From Candidatus Zixiibacteriota bacterium (GTDB lineage: Bacteria; Zixibacteria; MSB-5A5; UBA10806; 4484-95): a DNA stretch of 64,000 bases. The DNA lies in assembly GCA_024231855.1 (NCBI GenBank), contig JAAEQD010000059.1, positions 1-64,000 of the forward strand, in the 5' to 3' direction. Shown in pieces: positions 26,582 through 35,581 of the stretch; within the stretch, counting starts at the first letter, position 1, and the number at the start of each line of letters is the position of its first letter. Under the pieces are notes generated by a model. The model was not told the DNA's origin and made no database searches. It saw only the letters and a list, made by a program, of their open reading frames with translations. The position numbers and the translations under genes are program-made.

Positions 26582-26899
26582 CTACTTACCCTTCAAAGCC
26601 GACAACTCTCGTTTCGTCCTCGATTCGATCACGTTGGTGATACAATCAGTGAATTTGAGTATGCAAGGAACCTCAAGTTTGTAATACACTTTCAGACCCT
26701 CTTTACGATCGGTTAATACTCCGGCCTTCTTCAAGATCGATAGATGCTTTGAGATTGTCGAATGATCAGCTTCGATATTCTCATTGAGCTCACAAACGCA
26801 ACGTTCGCCATCGGCCAGCATCTCAACAATTAACAACCGCGTAGGATGCCCCAGCGCTTTTAAAACTTCCGCTTTTAGTTCAATTAATTTCTTATCCAT
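26582..26899 (-). CDS. arsR: ArsR-family arsenic-responsive repressor
   Basis: 105 aa winged-helix protein. The region ERCVCEL puts Cys34 and Cys36 in the helix where classical ArsR proteins bind As(III); Cys78 and Cys84 (VPCILKFTDC) may complete the site. The recognition helix is HSTISKHLSILKKAGVL. ArsR represses its own operon and leaves DNA when arsenite binds. It is first in the operon, with its promoter at 26923-26951. Confidence 0.92.
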   Translation of the reverse strand: MDKKLIELKAEVLKALGHPTRLLIVEMLADGERCVCELNENIEADHSTISKHLSILKKAGVLTDRKEGLKVYYKLEVPCILKFTDCITNVIESRTKRELSALKGK

Positions 26900-26922
26900 A
26901 CATCAATCCTTATTTATGTGGC

Positions 26923-26951
26923 AATATAGCAACATAGTCACATACTGTCAA
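26923..26951 (-). promoter_or_regulatory. Promoter of the ars operon
   Basis: Minus-strand TTGACA (26946-26951), 17-nt spacer, TATATT (26923-26928); leader about 17 nt to the ATG at 26899. The spacer holds an imperfect dyad (TATGTGACTATGTTGCTATA) that could be the ArsR operator, but only about half of the paired positions match. Confidence 0.6.
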
Positions 26952-27009
26952 GGAGTTTGAGGTAGCAAAAAAGGCGATACCAGAAACACGGAAATCCGGA
27001 GCTATATTT

Positions 27010-27039
27010 TTAACTCAGCCTGATCGGCTCATCTATAAT
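27010..27039 (+). promoter_or_regulatory. Possible promoter of the 67-aa gene
   Basis: TTAACT (27010-27015), 18-nt spacer, TATAAT (27034-27039), plus strand, leaving about a 145-nt leader to 27190. The region 26900-27189 otherwise holds only the divergent ars promoter. Confidence 0.35.
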
Positions 27040-27189
27040 AGTTAATTTAGTGAACAGTAAAGAGATAAGCTCTATAGCCATCTTAGCGATCATTTCATAT
27101 TAATTTCAGAAACTTAAGACGCCGCTAAATTCTCTCTCATGATTTGTCGATAATATATATAATAATAATCATGACAATTCGGGGGGAAT

Positions 27190-27393
27190 ATGTACTCGCA
27201 TTCAATAAGCGGAATTAGATCAAGCGTGGCTCTGATGGAGAAAGCAGCCGTTGAGGTTGGCAAGGGCCCGCAGGCAGATATACTTCAGTCACAAGTAGAT
27301 ATGATGGTGGCGAAAAACTCAGCGGGGGCGAATCTCGCGGTACTAAAAGCCGCCAATGAATTGCATAAAACAATTATCGACTTGATAGCATAA
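27190..27393 (+). CDS. 67-aa protein, YjfB-like (putative motility protein)
   Basis: 67 aa starting 5 nt after GGGGGG. Gly-, Ser- and Ala-rich at the N-terminus; the C-terminal half (ADILQSQVDMMVAKNSAGAN then LAVLKAANELHKTIIDLIA) is helical and resembles the short YjfB/DUF-type putative motility proteins with the pattern VxLAVLKxAxD. No flagellar gene is in the window, so the resemblance is only suggestive. No signal peptide or membrane helix. Coding is supported by the strong ribosome site and codon pattern. Confidence 0.5.
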   Translation: MYSHSISGIRSSVALMEKAAVEVGKGPQADILQSQVDMMVAKNSAGANLAVLKAANELHKTIIDLIA

Positions 27394-27736
27394 AACTATT
27401 TGCTAGCTAGACATCCTACTTTGAGCAATTATATATGAAAGATTTCGATCTATTATGTTCATGGCATATCGGCCGATGTGCCGATAACTGACCAAATAAT
27501 ATTGACTGTTATAAAGGTAGGTCAATTAATATTACAATAGAGTCTATACATAGCGATGAGATGACAATACGGTTTCATCACAATCTAAAATTGATAAAGG
27601 CTTTCTGGGTCTATTTGATCTATGTTTATGTAAATTCGCTATTAATAAAAATTAATTTTATAAGCTATTCCTAATTAACTTCAACAACTTACCGATATGT
27701 ATAACAGGATTACTAGCTGATAGCTTAATAAATTGC

Positions 27737-27765
27737 TTGACAAATAAGCTAGTTCTCATTATCAT
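27737..27765 (+). promoter_or_regulatory. Promoter of the small RNA
   Basis: TTGACA (27737-27742), 17-nt spacer, TATCAT (27760-27765), plus strand; start expected at about 27772. There is no plus-strand gene downstream, only the RNA hairpin. The rest of the 437-nt stretch 27394-27830 is AT-rich with no other supported feature except a weak TTGACT-centred dyad near 27509-27535. Confidence 0.6.
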
Positions 27766-27771
27766 TTCAAG

Positions 27772-27846
27772 CGTAGGGTGAAACCTCCTCGCTTAGGTAG
27801 TTCCAGCCCCCCTCTACCTAAGCCAAAGTTTCACCCTCTTTTTTTT
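27772..27846 (+). ncRNA. Probable C-rich small RNA with intrinsic terminator
   Basis: About 72-75 nt starting at the promoter 27737-27765. A 10-bp outer stem (27775-27784 AGGGTGAAAC with 27828-27837 GTTTCACCCT) encloses a 10-bp inner stem (27791-27800 GCTTAGGTAG with 27814-27823 CTACCTAAGC); both are perfect. A run of eight T follows (27839-27846), as in an intrinsic terminator. Single-stranded parts are C-rich: CTCCTC in the internal loop (27785-27790) and TTCCAGCCCCCCT in the apical loop (27801-27813). Both can pair with GGAGG-type ribosome sites. The 3' end overlaps, antisense, the last codons of the PHP gene (stop at 27831). No known family is recognised. Confidence 0.6.
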
Positions 27847-28877
27847 ATCCTAATGTGATTTGAAAATATCCAACCTTTATCGCGAACATAAACTTCCACC
27901 CTGTACAATCCCGGTCTTGAAGCTTTTATTTCGAATTCCCTGCCTCGACCAAAGAAATACTGTTGACCGTTCTGTATTATCTTTAAATCCGCGTATTTTG
28001 GTAAGCTTACCATTATTATAGAATCTTCCTCCCAAGTCAGGTCATCGCCTGACCAGGCCCTGCCAGCCGAATTTTCACAATAGAACTCAAAACCGGCGGC
28101 ATCTCCCCACCGGTAATTGGAGATAAAAGCCCGGCATCTTCTAAGTGAGTCATAGATCGCTTGTTTATATAAACCGAAATCGGATTTAACTTCGTTTGAT
28201 AGCAGCAGATGAGTCCGGATCGCTTTAAACTGTACTTTATAAGGAAATATAGTAACTCTTAATGGTCCCAGTTTATATGGATAAGCGTGAACATCGATAG
28301 AGCCAATACCCAGAATTCGCTGCTTCTGACTCTTCTCATCCCAAATTTTTAATATTCTGTTTGTCGGGCTTTTCAATGCTCGCCGCGGCATGAAAGCTTG
28401 CTTAAGCATATTCCAATGACTCAGCGATTCCATCCATTGAGACATATGATTCCATATCTCAATACCATCATAGCCTTCGATCCGCCAGTCGCTCCAGGGA
28501 TAACCGGGATATTTTACCAGCTTCGATCTCACCTCATCGGGATGAGCAATAATGCCCAGGCCGCCTTTTTTGTTTACCTGTCTGACATAATCTACTGCTT
28601 TAAGATCAGACGGCAAAGTCTGATCCAACCCGAAAGCCAAATAATGGTTCTTATCATCCGCATCATTAATTTCATAACCGATTAATACGGCGGTTTTGCC
28701 GTAGAAACCCTCTAAGCCCTGTTGGTATGGTTCCAGAGTCATATGATCGGTTATCATAATGAAATCCAGACCAACCTCATTGGCCAGATTGGCTATTTCC
28801 GGGATAGTTTTGGTACCATCGGAGTAGTTTGAGTGGATATGAATCGCACCGACAATTTGTTGATATTTATCTGGCAT
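27831..28877 (-). CDS. PHP-domain metal-dependent hydrolase (CehA-like)
   Basis: 348 aa. PHP metal site motifs: AIHIHSNYSDG (H13, H15), TDH near residue 44 and IAHPDE near 110, with IGSIDVHAY toward the end. PHP proteins of this size are usually phosphoesterases. The C-terminal about 70 residues are beta-rich (IKASRPGLYRVEVYVRDKGW), an added domain. Overlaps the MFS gene by 11 nt, so the two form an operon. Its C-terminal Lys-Lys-Arg codons are the complement of the T-run of the small RNA. Confidence 0.8.
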   Translation of the reverse strand: MPDKYQQIVGAIHIHSNYSDGTKTIPEIANLANEVGLDFIMITDHMTLEPYQQGLEGFYGKTAVLIGYEINDADDKNHYLAFGLDQTLPSDLKAVDYVRQVNKKGGLGIIAHPDEVRSKLVKYPGYPWSDWRIEGYDGIEIWNHMSQWMESLSHWNMLKQAFMPRRALKSPTNRILKIWDEKSQKQRILGIGSIDVHAYPYKLGPLRVTIFPYKVQFKAIRTHLLLSNEVKSDFGLYKQAIYDSLRRCRAFISNYRWGDAAGFEFYCENSAGRAWSGDDLTWEEDSIIMVSLPKYADLKIIQNGQQYFFGRGREFEIKASRPGLYRVEVYVRDKGWIFSNHIRIKKRG

Positions 28878-30096
28878 CAGGGATTCTCCTTAAGATGAAA
28901 AATCCAATTACCATCATAACAAAAAGTGCCTCAATCGCGAATTTGTAGCAGATAACTCCAAGAGATTCGGTAAGATAGATTATGGCGCCCCAGATTAAAG
29001 GGCCAATTACGGCAGCCAGCCGGCCAGATAAGGCATACAAGCCAAAAAACTCCCCCAGCTTCCGGGAATCGCCAACCAGGTTAATAAGTAATGGTCTATC
29101 TGAGGTCCAAACACCGCCAAGGCCGATACCAGCCAGACCTCCCCAGAAGTAAAATATCGTTCTACCTGATGTGTACACGATGCCTGTCAATGCTAAAAAC
29201 CATAAGACGATAGCCCATAAAAGCATAACTTTGGGGCCAAACTTATTTGTCAATACTCCCCACATATAAGAACCGATTATCGTGAAAAAGGTTACAATAA
29301 TTAGATACAGGGTTACTTCATCGAGACCCCAACTGTTTTGGTTGCTGTCGCTAAAGCCCCCGGCCCGAACTAAATATACCGCCATAAACAGGATAACCGT
29401 TTCCATCGCTTCAACTATGAAAAACCGCCCGATAAGGAACCTCAACAAGCCTTTAATTTTGGCAGCTCTTTTTAGAGACTCAATCAATCCTTTCGGATAA
29501 TTGTCAATATCGACCGTCTTCATAGTATCGGGTCGTTTTTCATCTTTAACCCATATGAAGATAGGAATTGAGAAAACAAAGAATAATATTGCGGTCCAGA
29601 TATAGGGTGAGAGCAACCTGGAAGCCAGAATAGCGACAACGAAGAGGCCTGTAACACTGCCAACATAGCCTAATGACACTCCCAGTCCTGAAACATAGCC
29701 GATCTTTCCAGATGGAGCAACTGATGGCAACAAGGCATTATAGAAAGTTAAGGCCGACTGATAGCAATAAATCGCTAAACAAAAAAGCACCAGTTCAAGG
29801 ACTAACGAATTTGACAAGTTTAGAATCGCTGTAATTATACAACAGGCAATCGTGAACATTATGAGCGGGATTCTTCGGTTGTTATGTTGATCGGCCATGG
29901 CTCCAAATATTGGCATCGTTAGAGCCACAAGAACCATCGCCACTGATCGCGAAATACCCACCTGGAGATCGGTGCCTCCAAGCACGGTTATTATCATAAC
30001 CGGGAAATAGCGGGAAACAATATTCATGGAGAATATTGTATTGGCGAAGTCATAACCAGCCCAGCTTAACACTTTCCTATTAATTATCCTGGCCAT
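28867..30096 (-). CDS. MFS transporter, UMF1/Atg22-like
   Basis: 409 aa, about 12 membrane helices. The start VLSWAGYDFANTIFSMNI resembles the SWxxYDFANxxF signature of UMF1/Atg22-type MFS exporters; GAMADQHNNRRIPLI between helices 2 and 3 is the MFS A-like motif. Substrate unknown. The ATG has no clear Shine-Dalgarno. Linked to the overlapping PHP gene. Confidence 0.8.
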   Translation of the reverse strand: MARIINRKVLSWAGYDFANTIFSMNIVSRYFPVMIITVLGGTDLQVGISRSVAMVLVALTMPIFGAMADQHNNRRIPLIMFTIACCIITAILNLSNSLVLELVLFCLAIYCYQSALTFYNALLPSVAPSGKIGYVSGLGVSLGYVGSVTGLFVVAILASRLLSPYIWTAILFFVFSIPIFIWVKDEKRPDTMKTVDIDNYPKGLIESLKRAAKIKGLLRFLIGRFFIVEAMETVILFMAVYLVRAGGFSDSNQNSWGLDEVTLYLIIVTFFTIIGSYMWGVLTNKFGPKVMLLWAIVLWFLALTGIVYTSGRTIFYFWGGLAGIGLGGVWTSDRPLLINLVGDSRKLGEFFGLYALSGRLAAVIGPLIWGAIIYLTESLGVICYKFAIEALFVMMVIGFFILRRIPDAR

Positions 30097-30472
30097 TTAC
30101 ATCCATATCCCAAGCGGATCGCTCAATCCCGGTATCGCAATCGGAGTTATATCAATAGCTATGCTAAAATATAGATTCGGCTTGTCATTAACCGGATTGC
30201 TATAAGACCACATTGTTACTATATTCACTCAGGAATTCTCTCCCTTCCCTGATATATAATAACAGATTATAACATAAATTACAAAAGGCTTAACACTATT
30301 TTGCAACATTTTTCTATCGAATATCAATCCCACAATAAGCTTGTCGATAGTTTTACTGGATAGAATAAAAAGGTTGGGAACGATAATTAACAAAAGGAAG
30401 TTAGAAGTTAAGTCCAAGATATGAGTAAGTACGGTTAGGGCGGATGAGAAATATTAAAAGGGGGGCAATTAG
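30097..30472. other. AT-rich intergenic stretch, 376 nt
   Basis: Between divergent MFS and protease genes. No promoter close to consensus was found on either strand. A 62-codon minus-strand frame at 30229-30417 is hydrophobic and lacks a ribosome site, so it is not called. Confidence 0.5.
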
Positions 30473-30889
30473 TTGCCAAACACGATAATTGTGCCTTATG
30501 TCGATGAGGAATCAAGCGTTTTTAGGAGTATTAAAAGGCCAAAGATCTCTCTTTCGATATATTCAAAACACATAAAACGATGGATTAGAATCGATAACAC
30601 TCTGGCCGATACCGGCGCCGACATTTCGGTTCTGCCGCGCAATCTGGGACAAATGATAATCGGGAATTATAAAAGCGGGCAAAGATACGAAATCAGCGGT
30701 CTCTCCACGGAACAAACTTCTGATATGTACATTCATAAACTCACTGTCCGGCTGGGAAACAAGCAGTTTCGGACGAGCTTTGCCATATCCGATTCGGATG
30801 ATGTGCCGCCCACATTGGGTCGGCTGGGGGGATTGGATAAATTCGATATACGATATCAAAAAGGCAAAAAGATGATTATAAACTGGTAA
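30473..30889 (+). CDS. Retropepsin-like aspartic protease
   Basis: 138 aa from TTG, 9 nt after GGGGGG. ADTGADIS (D46) matches the retropepsin active site DTGA, and the later TLGRLGGLDKFDI fits the psi-loop (ILG-R) found in these proteins. With one DTG triad it would act as a homodimer. No signal peptide or membrane segment, so it is probably cytoplasmic. Convergent with the barrel gene, the two stops being adjacent (30889 and 30890). Bacterial homologues are little studied; substrate unknown. Confidence 0.75.
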   Translation: MPNTIIVPYVDEESSVFRSIKRPKISLSIYSKHIKRWIRIDNTLADTGADISVLPRNLGQMIIGNYKSGQRYEISGLSTEQTSDMYIHKLTVRLGNKQFRTSFAISDSDDVPPTLGRLGGLDKFDIRYQKGKKMIINW

Positions 30890-32890
30890 TTAATTTTCAA
30901 AATTCCAGGTGAAAGTCCACCAAACACTGCCCTGCGGCATAAAATAAGCGCCCCAAATACTATAAGTATTATCATCTAAATAATCTATAATATTCTCCTC
31001 CGTCAATCTGAATTCAAAAGCGCCAAATCTAATCGCCAGTGAGCCATCCAGGGCAATCGCGGGATCATAAGAGTTATTGCTTGTCATTACGGTGTTAAAG
31101 CCTTCATAATCACGACTGGAAATGTAACGAGCTTGAAAAGCTCCGGAAACATCGATATCCCGAAGCAACCGCTCGACTTTTAACTCCCCGAATGAATAAG
31201 CCAATAGCGATGGAGAGTAATTGATACCCGACTGATATTCTTCAGGATCGTAGTAGAAATAAGTCAAGCCCGATGATCCTCGAAAAAACCTGGTGATCGC
31301 ATAGTCCAGGCCCATCGTAAATGTTAGACGGTCATAATCGACATTACGCTGGCTCGACAGCCAATCGACATCCGATTGGATTAATCCCGGCACCAAATCA
31401 TCATGCACTCTTTCTAAAGTTATCGCGGGTTTGGCCGTTAACCAATCGGATATGCTTATATCCGCGTCAGCCCCGGCAAAATACATTCTTTTCGATCGAA
31501 GGTTAGCGGTTGGTTGATGAGTATAGGATTCAACCTCAGGCAGTTCGAGTGGCGTTATAATCGGATACTTGAAATATAAGGCATAAATATCCGGATCGGA
31601 ATCCAATCGGCCACCTGATAGCCCGAATTTAAACTTGTCATTAAGAAGCCAGTTCAATCGTCCCGTGCCGGCAACGTCGATATCATCGATATTATTATGA
31701 CGAGTCCTGATGGCTAATATAACATTCTGTGATTGACTTATGATGATCGAATCGCATAGAACAAGACCCGCTGTCACCGATCGACCTTGCGAACCATTAT
31801 TGTCGGAAAAATATTGTCTTCGTCCGCCAATCTGAAATTTGACATTTTGCCGATTGCTCTTCAGATAGATCGCCGCTTTACCACCCCAGACGAAATCCCT
31901 GACTCGATGTTGATAATTCTGCTGACTATCGAAAAGATGCTTGAAATTCTTCTGATGAAATACGTCGAAATCAAATAGAATATTTTCGGTATATTTATAG
32001 ATCCCTTTGATCATGTGCAAATTGAGGTCGTGGTTCAAGCTAAGAGTCGGCGGCACGATTCTGTCGAACTGAAGTACGCCCTGCTTGGCTTTATATTGAT
32101 AAAAAGAGTATTGGATTTCCGAATTTGGCCTGGCTCGCCAAACTGCCGAGCCTGAAATCCTATAATCATCATAATCCGCGCCGGTTGTATAGAAACCATC
32201 TGATTCCCTGAATCCAGCGGTAAAAGTGGCCCCGATTGTTTCGGTAAACCTTCTTCCGAAACGCCAACCAACCCGTTCATAACCGAATGGACGGCGAGCC
32301 AGGGTCACGCTGGATGGATTATTTTCCGGCGGCCAAATCATCGAATTTAGGGATAGTACCTCCCCTTGGGCGAACAATTCGATATACGAAAGCGGAGTAA
32401 GATTGAATGATGAAACGTTCTCGAACATCATTACTGTTAGATCGGAGCCGCTTCTGAATGGCATATACGTGCCCTGGTGAAATACCGGAATACCCTGGTA
32501 AACTACATTTAATCCGGGCAGCATTACCGATTTGGTTACCATCTCCGGGTGGCCTACGGCTCCATGCTGCAATGATAAAATCCCCGGTAAATGGCGCAAA
32601 TAATCTCCATAGCTCCTACTCGATATATACGATTTATAGTGTGGTTGAACAGGTTTCGGATCGGGCAGTTTGATTATGTCTTCGACTGCCGTCGAATCGG
32701 TTTCTGATTGATCCTGGTTGACAGGCCCGATAAAACCATTATCCTCCGCGGGCCGCGAGGTATCGGCGGCAGCGCTTGAATCTGCCGGTATTGAATCGAG
32801 CGGCTCTTCCTCTGCCGATGATAGCTCGAAGGATAAAAGCCCGATCAGAACTATGAGAATTGATACAGCCGTGGTCCGGCAATGCGCCAT
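30890..32890 (-). CDS. Outer-membrane barrel, TonB-receptor-like
   Basis: 666 aa. A signal peptide ends at ELSSAE, followed by an acidic linker (about 25-75). Residues about 85-175 look like a plug domain (DYLRHLPGILSLQHGAV, SVMLPGLNVVYQGIPV), and the rest is amphipathic beta-strands ending WWTFTWNFEN. No TonB box was recognised, so it may be a TonB-dependent receptor relative rather than a transporter. Last gene of the long operon; its start overlaps the preceding membrane-protein gene by 40 nt. Confidence 0.7.
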   Translation of the reverse strand: MAHCRTTAVSILIVLIGLLSFELSSAEEEPLDSIPADSSAAADTSRPAEDNGFIGPVNQDQSETDSTAVEDIIKLPDPKPVQPHYKSYISSRSYGDYLRHLPGILSLQHGAVGHPEMVTKSVMLPGLNVVYQGIPVFHQGTYMPFRSGSDLTVMMFENVSSFNLTPLSYIELFAQGEVLSLNSMIWPPENNPSSVTLARRPFGYERVGWRFGRRFTETIGATFTAGFRESDGFYTTGADYDDYRISGSAVWRARPNSEIQYSFYQYKAKQGVLQFDRIVPPTLSLNHDLNLHMIKGIYKYTENILFDFDVFHQKNFKHLFDSQQNYQHRVRDFVWGGKAAIYLKSNRQNVKFQIGGRRQYFSDNNGSQGRSVTAGLVLCDSIIISQSQNVILAIRTRHNNIDDIDVAGTGRLNWLLNDKFKFGLSGGRLDSDPDIYALYFKYPIITPLELPEVESYTHQPTANLRSKRMYFAGADADISISDWLTAKPAITLERVHDDLVPGLIQSDVDWLSSQRNVDYDRLTFTMGLDYAITRFFRGSSGLTYFYYDPEEYQSGINYSPSLLAYSFGELKVERLLRDIDVSGAFQARYISSRDYEGFNTVMTSNNSYDPAIALDGSLAIRFGAFEFRLTEENIIDYLDDNTYSIWGAYFMPQGSVWWTFTWNFEN

Positions 32891-33393
32891 AATTTCACCA
32901 ATAATGGTTCAGAAAAACCAAATATTATCGCGTTGGAAACTATATGCCAGAGCGAGAAGGCTATTCCAGCCGTAATAGTCGGCCAAAACGGTCCGATCGT
33001 CAATCCGAAAGCCATATTAGTGAGCAGATCATAAAGAAATGTCATGACCACGCCGATTGCGGCACAATATGTAATTCCAACATAACGATTCTTATTTTTT
33101 AAAATGCTTCTACCAAAAAGAGCCCCGGCCATACCTATCAGTATAAAACCGAACATTTGAGCCAGGGCCACCGTTATCAACGATGGCGGGCCATTCGGAT
33201 TAAACATAATAAAAACAAAGCCGGCCGCGAGCGGGACAGTTAGACCTCCCCAAAATCTGAGAAACATACCCGAGATAAATAAGCAGAGGCTGAATATCTC
33301 GATATTGGGTACACCGAGAAGCGGGAAATTCAAAGCCAGCGCGAGTGCGGCCATCAAGCCAGCGGCCGCGATTCTTCTTAATCGGTAATCCAA
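32851..33393 (-). CDS. Polytopic membrane protein, ECF S-component-like
   Basis: 180 aa, about six membrane helices. AAAGLMAALALALNFPLLGV at the N-terminus resembles S components of energy-coupling-factor transporters, which bind vitamins or metals, but no specific family is recognised and no EcfA or EcfT gene is nearby. Starts 1 nt after the stop of the metalloprotease gene. Confidence 0.55.
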   Translation of the reverse strand: MDYRLRRIAAAGLMAALALALNFPLLGVPNIEIFSLCLFISGMFLRFWGGLTVPLAAGFVFIMFNPNGPPSLITVALAQMFGFILIGMAGALFGRSILKNKNRYVGITYCAAIGVVMTFLYDLLTNMAFGLTIGPFWPTITAGIAFSLWHIVSNAIIFGFSEPLLVKLWRIAGPRLYQFS

Positions 33394-33394
33394 A

Positions 33395-35581
33395 TTATCT
33401 GATTATTGCTATCTTGGCGGCGGCTGAGTTCTGGCCGGCCCGGAGTTTGAGTATATAGATGCCGCCGGCAAGTTGCTTCCCGTCATTGTTTTTTACATCC
33501 CAATCATCTATTACATATTCACCCGGCGCGATCCATGCCAATTCGCCGGCATCATATACCGTATTATATATCAAATCGCCAGACGCGGAGAACACATAAA
33601 GCTCAACTTCATCCGCATCCAACGTATCCGGCACAAAGAATCGCAGGGAGATATTCCGGTTATTTTCATAGCTGAACGGATTCGGATAACCGACCAAAGA
33701 AACTTTATCGGCCTCATCTTGTCCAAAATACACGACTGAAAATGAAAGTAGTCTGGCATCGTAATGTCCGCCATCGTCGCGTGCACGCATTGTGAATCCG
33801 ATTGTGCTGTCGACGAGATTATATCCCGGACAAAATTCAACTATGGCCGATGTATCGCTGGTGGACGTTATCGATAAAATCTCAAGACTGTCGGCTGATG
33901 GATCGCTTGTAAAAGTTATAGCATCGCCGTTGGGATCGATGGCATAAATCTCCAGTTCCGCGCATTTGCCACTTTGTACTTCTATCAGCGATGGAAAGTC
34001 ATAAAAGATCGGCGAACTATCTGTGAGTGCAGTATCATAGAATGCAATAAAAGAATAGCCTTCCGATTCCTGTTCGTAGAAATAGCCAAAAATAGATGGT
34101 ATGACTACTACATCACTATAGTTCTTCCAGCTTTTAAAAGTTATCTCACCGGTGTTGTTGAAAGGATTGACATCATATGTTTCAACCGTATCTTCAGCGT
34201 CATCCCAACCCAGTACATTTAATCGCCATTGATCTCGCGGATCAGCAATTGGATCGCCGGTGAATCTGCCCCACAATCCGCCTGTGGGCGGAGAATATGT
34301 TGTTTTAAACACAAGGTAATTACACGAAAGTGGCTCTGGAGTAGGATCCATGTTATCATATTCCAATTCAAGCGTATCCCACGGAACCTGATTGGTAGTA
34401 TAAAGAACCGTCAATAAAGTATCGTGCCAGAGATGGCTTTCCGAATATTTGTTCAACGTATCGGCCCTGCCGCCGATAAAATAATTCCAGGAAACGAACT
34501 CCTGAAAAGCCTCATCGAAAGATGAGCCATAGTCATCGGTTAATACCTGATCCGTAGCATGCAATACATTATAGCCATTAAAGTTCCCACAGATCTGCCA
34601 TATTTGCTTAACTATATCTCTGTGGAATCGCTCCTCAAGAAACCTGACCCATATGGCAGTTGCATAAGGATGCATAGACCTTATCGGATCGGTAACCCAG
34701 TTCGTGGAGAAACTTTCCAGGCTTAGCCAGGGATATTTTAAGAAGTAATCGATGGATGTAAGGTAGTCGTTGATCTCATCGAATATAACGTCCTCCATCC
34801 AAACCGAGGATGCCTCCTGCCACCAGTAGCGATCCGCCGCCGTTGGGAAATATCCTTCATTTCGATCCAACGAGAAATGAATAGCGTGAAAGAACTCATG
34901 AGCAGCCGTAACTTTGGCCGCCCCTAATGGATTATCGCCGTAGCCAAGTTGGACAAATATGGGATCGGCATAATCATTGTCCAATTCGATAAAACTCTGG
35001 CAGGTTTGAGCGCCTCCCAAACACTCCGCCCAGGTGATTCCATAATAATTGGAGGCCCCAATCCAGGCGCCCAAATAAACATCATAAAGCGAATTCCCGC
35101 CATTGCTGCCATCGGGGATTGGTCCGTCGTCATCGAGGATTTCTATATATCCCAAAGTATCAATCGTGTAAGTCCAGACCCGTTCCATAATCAAGGCGAT
35201 ACTATCGACATAATCGGGCACGCCCGGCTCGAGGATAATATCTTCCATGGGTGGAGCATCGATACCGCTTGTATCATAGTGAACGCGAAAATGTTCGGTT
35301 TGCCAAAAAGTATGCCTGACCGGCCTGTCATCCAGGGCTTTGTAAAGCTGAGGATCAAGCTCCGCTTCCAATTGACGCCATGATGTCGATAGATGTTGGC
35401 CGCATTTAATCGGCATTTCGGCAGGATAAATCGGTTCGCCGGCCGTTGCCTGCCCCCGGGCAATCTGCAGTTGCTGGATAAGATGAGCTTTATCGGCCTC
35501 TGACAAGCCCTGGACATCGGCAATGGCTATTGAGCCCAGTACGATTGTCAGGCCGCCTACCAATAGCAAAAAATATCTCAT
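33395..35581 (-). CDS. Secreted zinc metalloprotease with sorting domain (MXAN_6640-like)
   Basis: 728 aa from the ATG at 35581, which overlaps the PHP stop as ATGA and directly begins a signal peptide (MRYFLLLVGGLTIVLGSIAIA); a start 31 codons upstream is rejected. Residues 228-232 are HEFFH in the stretch TAAHEFFHAIHFSLD, the HExxH zinc site. The family typically resembles Myxococcus MXAN_6640 putative metalloproteases. The last about 90 residues form a C-terminal sorting domain (VSLVGYPNPFSYENN to LKLRAGQNSAAAKIAIIR). Confidence 0.85.
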   Translation of the reverse strand: MRYFLLLVGGLTIVLGSIAIADVQGLSEADKAHLIQQLQIARGQATAGEPIYPAEMPIKCGQHLSTSWRQLEAELDPQLYKALDDRPVRHTFWQTEHFRVHYDTSGIDAPPMEDIILEPGVPDYVDSIALIMERVWTYTIDTLGYIEILDDDGPIPDGSNGGNSLYDVYLGAWIGASNYYGITWAECLGGAQTCQSFIELDNDYADPIFVQLGYGDNPLGAAKVTAAHEFFHAIHFSLDRNEGYFPTAADRYWWQEASSVWMEDVIFDEINDYLTSIDYFLKYPWLSLESFSTNWVTDPIRSMHPYATAIWVRFLEERFHRDIVKQIWQICGNFNGYNVLHATDQVLTDDYGSSFDEAFQEFVSWNYFIGGRADTLNKYSESHLWHDTLLTVLYTTNQVPWDTLELEYDNMDPTPEPLSCNYLVFKTTYSPPTGGLWGRFTGDPIADPRDQWRLNVLGWDDAEDTVETYDVNPFNNTGEITFKSWKNYSDVVVIPSIFGYFYEQESEGYSFIAFYDTALTDSSPIFYDFPSLIEVQSGKCAELEIYAIDPNGDAITFTSDPSADSLEILSITSTSDTSAIVEFCPGYNLVDSTIGFTMRARDDGGHYDARLLSFSVVYFGQDEADKVSLVGYPNPFSYENNRNISLRFFVPDTLDADEVELYVFSASGDLIYNTVYDAGELAWIAPGEYVIDDWDVKNNDGKQLAGGIYILKLRAGQNSAAAKIAIIR

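Noticed and set aside
30229..30417. 62-codon minus-strand frame, hydrophobic
   Set aside because: AT-rich intergenic sequence, no ribosome site, no similarity recognised.
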